In this document: piece by piece, positions 18,873-27,021 of the stretch
Layout of the letters: each line of letters starts with the position of its first letter
How positions within the stretch are numbered: position 1 is the first letter of the stretch
Assembly (NCBI RefSeq): GCF_013177295.1
Contig: NZ_CP053642.1
Span: 1,922,001-1,986,000, forward strand
Direction: 5' to 3'
DNA length: 64,000 nt
Origin: Actinomyces marmotae
GTDB taxonomy: Bacteria; Actinomycetota; Actinomycetes; Actinomycetales; Actinomycetaceae
Position numbers and translations under genes: made by a program
Notes under the pieces: generated by a model
The model's input: the letters and a program-made list of their open reading frames with translations, nothing else
Database searches by the model: none
Told to the model about the DNA's origin: nothing

Positions 18873-20288
18873 ATGCCGAGCAACACCGCTTCCTCTGTCA
18901 AGGCGCCCAAGCCCTCTTACCGCTGCTCCGAGTGCGGTTGGTCGAGCCCCAAGTGGCTGGGCCAGTGCCGGGAGTGCCGCGCCTGGGGGACCCTGGAGGA
19001 GGTCGCGGGCGCGCTCGGGGGTTCCGGGGTGACGCGGGCGGTGCCGGCGGCGCGCCCCTCCTCCCCCGCCCGCCCCATCGGGCAGGTCAGCGCGGAAGCG
19101 GCCCGGGCCCGCCCCACCGGAGTGGGAGAACTGGACCGGGTGCTCGGCGGCGGGATCGTGCCGGGTGCCGTAGTCCTCCTGGCAGGCGAGCCCGGGGTCG
19201 GCAAGTCCACCCTCCTGCTCGACGTCGCCGCCAAGGCGGCCGCCGTCGCCCGGCAGCGCGGCGAGGGGCCCGTCCTCTACGTCACCGGCGAGGAATCCGC
19301 CTCCCAGGTGCGCCTGCGCGCCGAGCGCATCGAGGCCATCGATGACGCCTTGCTCCTCGCGGCGGAGACGGAGCTGGGCGCGCTGCTGGGCCATGTGGAG
19401 GAGGCCTCCCCCTCGCTGCTCGTCGTCGACTCGGTGCAGACCATCGCCTCGGCCGCCGTCGATGGCTCGGCGGGCGGGGTGACGCAGGTGCGGGCCGTGG
19501 CCGGCGCCCTTATCGCGGTGGCCAAGGAGCGGGGGATCCCCGTGCTCCTCGTCGGCCACGTGACAAAGGACGGCGGCATCGCCGGTCCCCGGGTCCTGGA
19601 GCACCTGGTGGACGTCGTCACCCAGTTCGAGGGGGACCGCCACGCCCGCCTGCGGCTCCTGCGGGCGGTGAAGAACCGCTACGGGCCCACTGATGAGGTC
19701 GGCTGCTTCGACCTCGGCGAGCGCGGCATCGTGGGGCTGGCAGACCCCTCCGGGCTCTTCCTATCGGCCGCCCGATCCGAGGTGCCGGGCACCTGCGCCA
19801 CCGTCACCCTGGAGGGGCGCCGGCCCATGCCCGTGGAGATCCAGGCCCTCGTGGCCGCCACCGGAGCCGGGTCGCCGCGCCGCACCACCTCCGGCGTCGA
19901 TCACGCGCGGGTCGCCATGGGCCTGGCCGTGCTGGCCGCCCGGCTCAAGGTGGACGCCAGCGGCTCGGATGTCTACGTCTCGACCGTCGGCGGGGCGCGC
20001 GCCGTCGAGCCGGCCACGGACCTGGCGGTGGCGATCGCCATCGTCTCCGCGGCCCAGGGCGTGCCCACGCCACCGGGGCTCGTGGCCTTCGGGGAGGTGG
20101 GGCTGACCGGGGAGGTGAGGGCCACCGTCGGCATCCAGCGGCGCCTGGCGGAGGCGGCGCGCCTCGGCTTCGACCGCGCACTGGTCCCCCTGGCCGGCTC
20201 CCAGGAGCTGCGGGAGGTGCCCGGCATGCGGGTGCTGCCGGTGAGCCATGTGGGCGAGGCCGTCGGCGCGGCGCTCCCCCGCGGCTGA
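18873..20288 (+). CDS. radA: DNA repair protein RadA
   Basis: RadA is a RecA-like, DnaB-like ATPase that drives branch migration in recombination repair. The 471-residue protein has a C4 zinc finger 'YRCSECGWSSPKWLGQCREC' (about residues 16-35), Walker A 'LAGEPGVGKSTLLLDVA', 'VTGEESASQVRLRAERI', the RadA-specific 'AVKNRYGPTDEVGCF' and a C-terminal Lon-protease-like domain ('DVYVSTVGGARAVEPATDLA'). ATG 18873 gives a normal N-terminus. It is followed by disA, the common pairing in Gram-positive bacteria. Confidence 0.96.
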   Translation: MPSNTASSVKAPKPSYRCSECGWSSPKWLGQCRECRAWGTLEEVAGALGGSGVTRAVPAARPSSPARPIGQVSAEAARARPTGVGELDRVLGGGIVPGAVVLLAGEPGVGKSTLLLDVAAKAAAVARQRGEGPVLYVTGEESASQVRLRAERIEAIDDALLLAAETELGALLGHVEEASPSLLVVDSVQTIASAAVDGSAGGVTQVRAVAGALIAVAKERGIPVLLVGHVTKDGGIAGPRVLEHLVDVVTQFEGDRHARLRLLRAVKNRYGPTDEVGCFDLGERGIVGLADPSGLFLSAARSEVPGTCATVTLEGRRPMPVEIQALVAATGAGSPRRTTSGVDHARVAMGLAVLAARLKVDASGSDVYVSTVGGARAVEPATDLAVAIAIVSAAQGVPTPPGLVAFGEVGLTGEVRATVGIQRRLAEAARLGFDRALVPLAGSQELREVPGMRVLPVSHVGEAVGAALPRG

Positions 20289-20475
20289 GGCCGGCCCATC
20301 CGCGCGGGGCGGGGAAGACGGGCGGCGATGATCCGGGAAGGCAACAACTCGGCGTCGGAACCCGTGGTCTTCAACACCTTGCCGAGGCGGGCCGCCACCC
20401 GGCCACTACGATTGCCGAGGATCAGCCACGACAGCGCCACTCACCCATTGAGCGAGCGCCCGACCAGGAGCACTG

Positions 20476-21537
20476 ATGAGTGACACGAGCAGTCTCATGC
20501 GTGAGACCCTCTCCCTCGTCGCCCCCGGCACCGAGTTGCGCGACGGCTTGGAGCGCGTCCTGCGCGGCCGCACCGGCGCGATCATCGTCATCGGCTACGA
20601 CGAGACGGTCGAGGAGATCTCCTCGGGAGGCTTCCAGATCGACGCCGAGCTCTCCGCGGCCCGGCTGCGCGAGTTGTCGAAGATGGACGGCGCCGTCGTC
20701 ATCGACTCCACCGCCACCCGCATCCGCCGCGCCAACGTCCAGCTCCTGCCCAGCGCCTCGATCGAGACCGCAGAGGCGGGCATGCGGCACCGCACCGCCG
20801 AGCGCGTGGCCCGCCAGACCGGCTACCCGGTCATCTCGGTGAGCCAGTCGATGCAGATCATCTCCCTGTACATCGATGGCAAGCGCCGCGTCATCGAGCC
20901 CAGCGAGTCGATCCTGGCCCGCGCCAACCAGGCCCTGGCCACCCTCGAGCGCTACACGACGCGCCTGTCCCAGACCACCTCCGGGCTCAACACCCTGGAG
21001 ATCGAAGACATCGTCTCCGTCCGCGACGTCACCAGCGTCCTGCAACTGCTTGAGATGGTGCGGCGCATCGCCTCGGATATCGAGGGCTACGTCCTCGAAC
21101 TCGGCACCGACGGCCGCCTGCTCGACCTGCAGCTCGAGGAACTCACGCGAGGCCTGATGGCCGAGCGAGACTTCCTCCTGGCGGACTACCTGCCCGACAG
21201 CCTCGAGGTCGCCACCGTGGACGCGCGACTGAAGTGGGTGGGATCTCCCGCCCTGCTCGACCTGGCCATGGTGGCCCGCTCCATGGGCCTGGGCGGCCCG
21301 GACGGCCAGGAGCTCGACGCCGCCATCTCCCCGCGAGGCCTGCGCCTGCTATCCAAGATCCCGCGGCTGCCGCTGGTAGCGATCCGCGCCGTCGTCGACC
21401 ACTGGGGGTCCCTGCAGGGGATCCTCGGGGCGTCGAGCGAGGAGATCGAGGCCGTCGAGGGCATCGGGCCGCGCCGCGCCCGCACCCTGCGCGACGGTCT
21501 GAGCCGCCTCGCCGAGGTCTCCCTCAACGAGCGCTGA
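20476..21537 (+). CDS. disA: DNA integrity scanning diadenylate cyclase DisA
   Basis: DisA makes c-di-AMP from two ATP and is held on DNA junctions. The 353-residue chain has the DAC domain with 'KMDGAVVIDSTATRI' (DGA motif) and 'GMRHRTAERVARQTGYPVI' (RHR motif), a central helical spine, and a C-terminal helix-hairpin-helix domain ending 'EGIGPRRARTLRDGLSRLAE'. All catalytic motifs are intact and length is standard. A 187-base gap with no evident feature separates it from radA. c-di-AMP usually restrains potassium uptake, a link to trkH/trkA at the left end. Confidence 0.96.
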   Translation: MSDTSSLMRETLSLVAPGTELRDGLERVLRGRTGAIIVIGYDETVEEISSGGFQIDAELSAARLRELSKMDGAVVIDSTATRIRRANVQLLPSASIETAEAGMRHRTAERVARQTGYPVISVSQSMQIISLYIDGKRRVIEPSESILARANQALATLERYTTRLSQTTSGLNTLEIEDIVSVRDVTSVLQLLEMVRRIASDIEGYVLELGTDGRLLDLQLEELTRGLMAERDFLLADYLPDSLEVATVDARLKWVGSPALLDLAMVARSMGLGGPDGQELDAAISPRGLRLLSKIPRLPLVAIRAVVDHWGSLQGILGASSEEIEAVEGIGPRRARTLRDGLSRLAEVSLNER

Positions 21538-21562
21538 GGCGCGGCGCTCGCGAGCGGCCGCG

Positions 21563-23032
21563 TCACTTGACGACGAACACCCTCTCGTCGCCAAGATTGG
21601 CGTCGCCCAGGCGCAGTTGGAGTTTGTAGACCCCGGTGGTGGCGACGTCCCCGTCGGACTGGGCGGGGGCCAGGGGCGAGGCCGACGGCGTCGGAGTGGC
21701 GGCGGGGTCGGCGCTGGCGCTGGGAGCGGCGCCCTGGGAAGCGCTCGGGTCCACGGCGGGATCCTGGGAGGGCGTCGCGCTGGGTGATTCCGAGGCAGTG
21801 GTGGTGGGCGTCGCCATTGCCCCGGTGGCGGTCGCCGTCGGGGCGGCGGGGACGCACTTGGACCCACTGCGCCGCCCGTCCCAGGTGATGGTGGCGGAGG
21901 CCGAGGCACCAGGCTTGACGAGGAGCAGGCGGCTGCCGGCCGACGGCGAGCAGGTGACCGATGCCCACACCGGGTTTCCCCCGGAGGTGATCCGGGCGCC
22001 CAGCGACTGGCCGCCCAGATCGAGGAGGCAGGCGTCGGCGCCGTTGTTCGTCGCAGTGACCTCGACGCTCATGCCCGCGCCGGGGGCGACTTCCTCGGGG
22101 GCTCTGACCGACACGCCAAGGGCGTCCGCTGCGCAGGCCCGCGGGGCGGGGTAGGGGGTGACCGTCCGCTCGGCGGCCTGCTGGCGGTCCTGTTCACGAA
22201 TCTGGTCCCGGACGGCGTAGGCGGCCTGGACGATGCCCACGACAAGCGCCAGCAGGAGGAGGACGACAGCGCCCAGCAGGCTGAGCCGGCGCAGCCAGTA
22301 GCGGGGCTGGGGCGGAGGCACGGGGCGCTGGCCGCGGGCCCCGCGCGGGCCCCGTGGGACTCCCCCGCCATTGACCGCTGCGCGCCCGGCGCCGCCCCGG
22401 GGGCTCGCACCGGAGCGCCGCCCGGAGGCCCTGACCGCGGAGGCCCCGGCCGAGGAGGAGCGGGCCGCGGAGAAGCGGGCCGCGCCCGCCGTTCGCGCGC
22501 CCGCGGCTCTTGGGCCGGCGGATCGCGGGCCGGCGGATCGCGGGCCGGCGGATCGCGAGGAAGAGGCGCGAGGTGAGGAGAGGCCGGGGGCCTTGCGGTC
22601 CTGGGAACGGGAGGCGAGGGAGGCGAGTAGCCCCCTCACCGCGCCCATGGCGCCCGCGCGCGGATGGCGCTGGGTGCTCAGGGCGTCGGCCGCGCGGTCC
22701 AAGCGCCCTTTGCGCGCTCCCTGACCGGGCGACGGAGCGGAGCGGTGGCCCTTGGCGCGCCCCGTGGCAGCGCTCATTCGCTGGGAGGAGGCTGCCCGAC
22801 GGCGCTTGGGAGCAGAGCCGGACCCGGCGCGCGCGCCCCCTCCGCTCATGGCTGAGCGGGCCTGCTGCCCCGAGGAGGATCCCCGCGACGGGGATGACGA
22901 GCCGGGTGCGCGCCCGCTTCCGGCCCCTCGGCCTGAAGAACGCGCCGAGCCCGCGGGGCGCGGTCGGCCGCTCTTCCGGCCCTTGGCAGCGCCACCGCTG
23001 CCTCCACCGCCCCCTCCGCGTCCCTGTGCCAT
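21563..23032 (-). CDS. Low-complexity single-span membrane protein with extracytoplasmic domain
   Basis: I do not recognise a named family. From ATG 23032 the chain is 489 residues. The first 250 are Gly/Ser/Arg/Ala-rich and highly basic, including 'RSAGPRSAGPRSAGP'. One span ('LSLLGAVVLLLLALVVGIVQ') is followed by an outside domain of about 120 residues with 'CAADALGVSVRAPEEVAPG' and a DUF4232-like beta pattern ('VEVTATNNGADACLLDLGG') containing several Cys. A Thr/Ser/Pro/Ala stretch and a short C-terminal strand region finish it. Orientation is cytoplasmic basic tail, outside beta domain. There is no clear ribosome-binding site at 23032, so the true start may be internal. It converges with disA. 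Confidence 0.6.
   Translation of the reverse strand: MAQGRGGGGGGSGGAAKGRKSGRPRPAGSARSSGRGAGSGRAPGSSSPSRGSSSGQQARSAMSGGGARAGSGSAPKRRRAASSQRMSAATGRAKGHRSAPSPGQGARKGRLDRAADALSTQRHPRAGAMGAVRGLLASLASRSQDRKAPGLSSPRASSSRSAGPRSAGPRSAGPRAAGARTAGAARFSAARSSSAGASAVRASGRRSGASPRGGAGRAAVNGGGVPRGPRGARGQRPVPPPQPRYWLRRLSLLGAVVLLLLALVVGIVQAAYAVRDQIREQDRQQAAERTVTPYPAPRACAADALGVSVRAPEEVAPGAGMSVEVTATNNGADACLLDLGGQSLGARITSGGNPVWASVTCSPSAGSRLLLVKPGASASATITWDGRRSGSKCVPAAPTATATGAMATPTTTASESPSATPSQDPAVDPSASQGAAPSASADPAATPTPSASPLAPAQSDGDVATTGVYKLQLRLGDANLGDERVFVVK
22513..22557. repeat. Triplicated 15-bp repeat inside the membrane-protein gene
   Basis: GGCCGGCGGATCGCG occurs three times in tandem (22513, 22528, 22543), coding for Arg-Ser-Ala-Gly-Pro repeats on the minus strand. 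The period keeps the frame, so copy number may vary without breaking the gene. Confidence 0.85.
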
Positions 23033-23053
23033 GCGGCCGACTGTACCGCCCGG

Positions 23054-23212
23054 ATCCTGCCCCGCCCGAGAGCACCCCGCCCAGTCGGCCGCGTGTCCCG
23101 AATCCTGCCCCGCCCGAGAGCACCCCGCCCAGTCGGCCGCGTATCCCGAATCCTGCCCCGCCCGAGAGCACCCCACCCGAGAGCACCCCACCCAGTCGGC
23201 CGCCTGTCCCAG
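23054..23212. repeat. 48-bp tandem repeat, three copies
   Basis: Units starting ATCCTGCCCCGCCCGAGAGC begin at 23054, 23102 and 23150 with an exact 48-base period. The third unit contains an extra internal duplication of CCCGAGAGCACCCCA. On the minus strand the period corresponds to 16 codons in the open frame that runs into the membrane-protein gene. Confidence 0.9.
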
Positions 23213-23474
23213 CCCCCTCGCACGCCGACCGGGCACCCCAAGACTCGCTCCACCGCGCCAGGGTCGGCTGCTCTTGCGCGCTTGTCGGGTCATGTCCTTC
23301 GGCGCGGCGCTCTTCACCCGGCCCGTCACGGGGTGGGCATCGACGGCGTCGTTGGTGGGCGGGCGAGCCGGAACGCCCAGGCCCCTGGATGGGGATCGGC
23401 GTCCCGGTCCTCCCCGAGGTGAGTCCCGCGTCTTGAGCAGCACTAGGAGCTCTTGAGAAGCACCTGACCGTTTT

Positions 23475-23537
23475 GGGCAGCGCTGGGACGTTGAAAGCAG
23501 CGCTCCCCGCGATGCTCCCAACGTCCCAGCGCCGCCC
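23475..23537. repeat. Inverted repeat with 19-bp arms
   Basis: Arms 23475-23493 and 23519-23537 pair at 18 of 19 positions; the inner 14 bp (GCGCTGGGACGTTG) are perfect. The loop is 25 bases. This is too long and GC-rich for chance, and could be a transcription terminator, a small structured RNA, or the edge of a decayed mobile element. Confidence 0.8.
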
Positions 23538-23667
23538 ACGACCGCCCAGCGCAGCTCAAGACCGCCCAGCACCGCCAAAAACCGCCCAGCGCTACTTAAT
23601 GCCCACAACCGCCCAGCGCAGTTCGAGACCGCCCAGCGCCGCCCACAACCACCCAGAGATGCCCAGG
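23521..23667. repeat. Degenerate 20-bp periodic array (ACCGCCCAGC)
   Basis: ACCGCCCAGC or close variants start at 23521 (as ACGTCCCAGC), 23541, 23561, 23581, 23608, 23628 and 23648 (as ACCACCCAGA). Spacing is 20 bases except one step of 27. Another copy is at 23722. The 10-base core is conserved while the other 10 bases drift, which looks more like a protein-binding array than a simple minisatellite. Confidence 0.75.
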
Positions 23668-23874
23668 CCGCCACCTGCCGCTCCACCCCTGGCCACTCGA
23701 ACGGCTCGGGCCGTACCCATGACCGCCCAGTTTCGGCATGTTGATCTCACTGGTATCGCGACAAGAACCCGCAGTCGGACCGCTGCGGGGCGCAGGGGGA
23801 CGAACACGGATCCCCACGATGCCCGCTGAACGCCCCTCACCGCGGAGGCGCGGGAATTGCCACCGCGCAACAGT

Positions 23875-24021
23875 ACGCGGCCCACGCAGCGGGAAAGCCG
23901 AGCGGACACAACGACGGCGACTCCCGCGACGAAACGCGTCCCACGCAGCGGGGAAGGCCGGACGCGTTCGAAACTCCCGGAGTTGTTCAGGGCACGCGTC
24001 CCGCGCAGCGGGGAAGGCCGG
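23875..24021 (+). CRISPR. Three-repeat CRISPR-like mini-array (type I-E-like repeat)
   Basis: Three copies of a 26-28 base repeat start at 23875, 23934 and 23994. The last two match at 27 of 28 bases (ACGCGTCCC[A/G]CGCAGCGGGGAAGGCCGG); the first is more degenerate. The intervening 32-33 base segments (about 23901-23933 and 23961-23993) are unrelated to each other. A 28-base repeat with a short CCCGC-GCA-GCGGG stem and about 33-base spacers is the type I-E geometry, and the repeat resembles the E. coli I-E repeat in layout. No cas gene is present in the window, so this may be an orphan or remnant array. A short minisatellite is the alternative. Confidence 0.5.
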
Positions 24022-24043
24022 TTCCTCACCCGCCTCGCCCCGC

Positions 24044-25027
24044 TCACGGCAGGCGATAGGTGGCGCCGGCGTCGTCGGTGGCGATGAGGCCATCGGCCAG
24101 GAGGCCCGCCAGTGCTCGGCCGGGCTGCCCGGCATCGGCGCTCCCCCGCCTGGCCGCGCGCGCGGCGGCGGCGAGCAGCACCTCGGCGACGACGCCTCGC
24201 CCCTCGGGCGCCTCCCGCAGGACCGCCATGACCAGGCCCCGCGCCTGGCGGTCCGTGCCCGCCCAGGCCTGGGTCCGACGCCGCCCCGCATGCGCGTCGC
24301 CGGGACGCCCCGCGGCGAGCCAGGCGCAGCGCTGGCTCCAGGGGCAGGCTCCGCAATCGGGCTCACGCGCCACGCACACCAGCGCCCCCAGCTCCATGAC
24401 GGCCACGGACCACTGGGCCGCCGTCGCATCGTCATGAGGCAGGAGGCGCTCGGCGCGATCGCGCTCAGCGCGGCCCAGATGAGGGGCGGGCAGCGCCTCC
24501 CCGCCAGCGCTGCGGGCCAGGACCCGGCGCACGTTCGTGTCCAGAGCGAGGGCGCGGCGCCCATACGCGAAGGCCATCACGGCTCCGGCCGTGTACTCCC
24601 CCACGCCGGGCAGGGCCAGGAGGAGGTCGCGCTGGGCGGGCAGCGCGCCGTCGTGCTCGACGACGACGGCGTCGGCGCATTCCTTCAAGCGCAGCGCCCG
24701 GCGGGGGTAGCCCAGGCGGCCCCAGACCCGCAGGACGTCAGCGGTGGGGGCGGCGGCGAGCTCGGCGGGCCCCGGCCAGCGGCGCTGCCACTCCTGCCAG
24801 GCCGGGATCACTCGGGCGACGGGGGTCTGCTGGCTCATGACCTCGCTGACGAGAATCGCCCAGGGCGATGTTCCGGGACGGCGCCAGGGCAGGTCGCGGG
24901 CGTGGTGGCGGTACCAGGCGATGATCTCTGAGGTGGCGTCCTCTCCCCCAGTGACCCCGCCAGGGCAGCCGGCGCTGCCGGTGGAGCCGGTGGAGCCGGT
25001 GGAGCCAGCGCTATCGGCGCTGCCCAT
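24044..25027 (-). CDS. mutY: A/G-specific adenine glycosylase MutY
   Basis: MutY removes adenine mispaired with 8-oxoguanine. The protein shows 'HARDLPWRRPGTSPWAILVS', the catalytic-Glu region 'SEVMSQQTPVARVIPAW', the HhH 'LALPGVGEYTAGAVMAFAYG' followed by the catalytic Asp in 'LDTNVRRVLAR', and the iron-sulfur Cys set C-X6-C-X2-C-X5-C in 'CVAREPDCGACPWSQRC'. The region after the cluster is short (about 90 residues), so the 8-oxoG-recognition domain is minimal. I chose ATG 25027 (GGGAG upstream); ATG 25120 would add 31 residues. The N-terminus has a GST repeat coded by a GGAGCC-type triplication. Confidence 0.93.
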   Translation of the reverse strand: MGSADSAGSTGSTGSTGSAGCPGGVTGGEDATSEIIAWYRHHARDLPWRRPGTSPWAILVSEVMSQQTPVARVIPAWQEWQRRWPGPAELAAAPTADVLRVWGRLGYPRRALRLKECADAVVVEHDGALPAQRDLLLALPGVGEYTAGAVMAFAYGRRALALDTNVRRVLARSAGGEALPAPHLGRAERDRAERLLPHDDATAAQWSVAVMELGALVCVAREPDCGACPWSQRCAWLAAGRPGDAHAGRRRTQAWAGTDRQARGLVMAVLREAPEGRGVVAEVLLAAAARAARRGSADAGQPGRALAGLLADGLIATDDAGATYRLP

Positions 25028-25144
25028 GGGGCTCCCGGCGCCACCTGGGGCCTGGGCGATCCCGCGGCTCAGGGTGCCCGATCCTCTTGCTCCATCCACG
25101 CGTGCCTCCTGGGCCCGCATCGTAGCTGCCCAGCGGCCATGAGC

Positions 25145-25229
25145 CGGGCGCCAGGGCCCGCGGGACGGGGCTGCCCGCGGGACGGGGTTGCCCGCGGGAC
25201 GGGGTTGCCCGGGCGCCAGGGCCCGCGCG
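25145..25229. repeat. GC-rich 17-bp tandem repeat flanked by direct repeats
   Basis: CCCGCGGGACGGGGTTG units begin at 25157, 25174 and 25191 (17-base period). The block is flanked by copies of GGGCGCCAGGGCCCGCG at about 25146 and 25211. It lies upstream of mutY and downstream of the acetyltransferase gene; no coding role is evident. Confidence 0.7.
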
Positions 25230-25343
25230 GCGGAGTTTCCCGCGCGTCGGGTTCGCCAACGGGACGGTTCGCCGGCGCGTCCCCGTGGGACGTTCCACGA
25301 CCACGCCGCGCGTTGGCGATCGCGGTCAGGGCCTGGCAGCGGA

Positions 25344-25979
25344 TCAGAGTTCCAGGAGCATCCGGGTGTTGCCCAGGGTGTTGGGCTTAGCCCGGGCCAG
25401 ATCGAGGAACTCGGCGACGCCGTCGTCATGGGAACGGACGATCTCGGCGAAGGCATCGGTGCCCACGGGCGTCCCCGTGATCTCCTGGAAGCCATGCCGG
25501 TTGAAGAAGCCGACCTCGAAGGTCAGGCAGAACAGGCGCTTGAGGTCCAGGGACCGCGCCCTGATGATGAGGGCGCGCAGCAGCGCCGAGCCGACGCCGC
25601 GCCCCTTGAGGCGGGGGTCCACCGCCAGGGTGCGGACCTCAGCGATGTCATCCCACATGACGTGCAGCGCACCGCAGCCCACGATCCGCCCCGGCTCGAT
25701 GCCCGTGGGGCGTGCGGTCCCCGGCACCGGGGGCAGCTCGGCGACGGTGAACTCCTGGATGTCCTCGAAGTAGGTGATGAGGTCCTTGGCGACCAGGATC
25801 CGCCTCTCGGCGAAGGGCCGGACAAGCTCGGCGATGGCGCGCACGTCCGCCGGGCGAGCGGGCCGCAGGATCGGGAGGCTCTCCCACTCAGCCACCGGGC
25901 CGCCCGGCGCAACGCCCGATCCACTGCCTGCAGCGGGCGCCTGAGCGCGGGAAGGCTTGGGCTCTTTCACGGGGGTCAC
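25344..25979 (-). CDS. GNAT N-acetyltransferase, amino-acid N-acetyltransferase (ArgA-like)
   Basis: This is a single GNAT domain of the short ArgA type, which makes N-acetylglutamate for arginine synthesis in actinobacteria. After about 35 variable residues come 'ILRPARPADVRAIAELVRPF', 'ILVAKDLITYFEDIQEF', the acetyl-CoA loop 'LAVDPRLKGRGVGSALLRAL' and the family tail 'LARAKPNTLGNTRMLLEL'. The start is GTG 25979; an internal start nearer 'LPILRPA' is possible. No other arginine gene is nearby. It converges with nothing and lies just downstream of the divergent-side SorC gene on the same strand. Confidence 0.82.
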   Translation of the reverse strand: MTPVKEPKPSRAQAPAAGSGSGVAPGGPVAEWESLPILRPARPADVRAIAELVRPFAERRILVAKDLITYFEDIQEFTVAELPPVPGTARPTGIEPGRIVGCGALHVMWDDIAEVRTLAVDPRLKGRGVGSALLRALIIRARSLDLKRLFCLTFEVGFFNRHGFQEITGTPVGTDAFAEIVRSHDDGVAEFLDLARAKPNTLGNTRMLLEL

Positions 25980-26002
25980 CGATCCACCCTACTCAGTCCC
26001 GT

Positions 26003-26947
26003 TCAGCTCGCCAGGATCGCGGAGGCCGTGGCTGAATCGGTAACGACGGCGGTGGCGAAGCCGGCGGCGAGGGCCACGCGCATCGGCAGCGCCTTGTCCG
26101 GCCCGTGGCCCGCCATGATCCGCCGGCCCGGCCCGGCGAGCGCCTCCAGGCCGATGGAGATGACGCGGTCCTCCACCTCGGGGATGACGGGCGCGCCGCG
26201 GGAGTCGACGAAGTGGGAGAAGAAGTCGGCCACCGCCCCCTTAGCGCGCAGTCGCTCCATCACCCCCTTCTTGAGGTATCCCGAGCGCACGAGGATGGAA
26301 TCGTCGCGGATCGCCCCGGGCGAGTAGAGGATGGTGTCGGCGCCAGCGGCGTCGCGCAGCGTGCGGGCGATGCTCGGCTCCTGGCGCAGGCGCTGGGCCA
26401 GCTCGACGTCGCGCACGAAGGCCGGGGCGGGCAGGAGGCGCCCGACCCCCTGACCCTTGCGCGCGATGAGGCTGATCGATCGCCCGATGACGTCGTCATC
26501 GTCATCGGAGCGGATGAGCCCGCCGAAGGCCTGGTAGACCTTGAGTCCGCTCGTCCAGCGTTCGGGCATGGCCTGGGCGACCGCCGCGACGGTGCGCCCC
26601 CAGGACACACCGAGGGTCGCCGGGCGCGGGCGCAGCCCGGTGAGGTAGTCGCTCGTCGCGGAGGCGACGATGCGCCGGGCGGTCCGCGCCTCCTCATCGC
26701 AAGTGACGACGATGGCGTCGGCGATGCCGAAGGCATCGCGCAGCCGGTTCTCCAAGGGACGGTCGCGGGCGTTCGGATGAACGATCGAGATGGTGATCAT
26801 CCCGCAGTCCCGGGCCTCCTCCAGCAGGCGCCCGACGGTCCATCGCGAGCACATGAGGCGGTCGGCGATGGCCGCCTGCGTGAGGCGCTCGTAGTAGTAG
26901 AGTTCGGCGGCCCGCAGCATGAGGGCTTCGCGCTCTGAGTCAGTCAT
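26003..26947 (-). CDS. SorC/DeoR-type sugar-binding transcriptional regulator (polyol operon)
   Basis: The 314-residue protein has an HTH 'LTQAAIADRLMCSRWTVGRL' (about 22-41) and a SorC effector domain with 'LGVSWGRTVAAVAQAMP', 'VYQAFGGLIRSDDDDDVIGR' and the C-terminal 'GPDKALPMRVALAAGFATAV'. Three ATGs lie in tandem (26953, 26950, 26947); the third is 6 bases from GGGGAGG and is preferred. It is the last gene of the leftward rpiB-to-araB series, 74 bases after araB, so it probably autoregulates that operon. Confidence 0.9.
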   Translation of the reverse strand: MTDSEREALMLRAAELYYYERLTQAAIADRLMCSRWTVGRLLEEARDCGMITISIVHPNARDRPLENRLRDAFGIADAIVVTCDEEARTARRIVASATSDYLTGLRPRPATLGVSWGRTVAAVAQAMPERWTSGLKVYQAFGGLIRSDDDDDVIGRSISLIARKGQGVGRLLPAPAFVRDVELAQRLRQEPSIARTLRDAAGADTILYSPGAIRDDSILVRSGYLKKGVMERLRAKGAVADFFSHFVDSRGAPVIPEVEDRVISIGLEALAGPGRRIMAGHGPDKALPMRVALAAGFATAVVTDSATASAILAS

Positions 26948-27021
26948 CATCATCCTCCCCAGGCACCGGGCACTGCGCGGCCCCGGTCCCGCCGGGCGCC
27001 GCACAGCGCCATGCGCGTCGC

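Larger units (their letters stand above)
23033..24043. other. 1-kb repeat-rich region without a convincing gene
   Basis: Between the membrane-protein start and the mutY stop lies about 1 kb with long open frames typical of high GC but no recognisable protein. It holds a 48-bp tandem repeat, an inverted repeat with 19-bp arms, a 20-bp periodic array and a CRISPR-like mini-array, each listed separately. The minus-strand frame of the membrane protein stays open through about 23686, so part could encode an N-terminal extension. Confidence 0.7.

Noticed and set aside
23033..23686. Possible 218-residue N-terminal extension of the low-complexity membrane protein
   Set aside because: The frame is open but consists of repeats, no conserved domain or good ribosome-binding site is visible, and ATG 23293 has AAGGA too close. 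I keep it only as an alternative.
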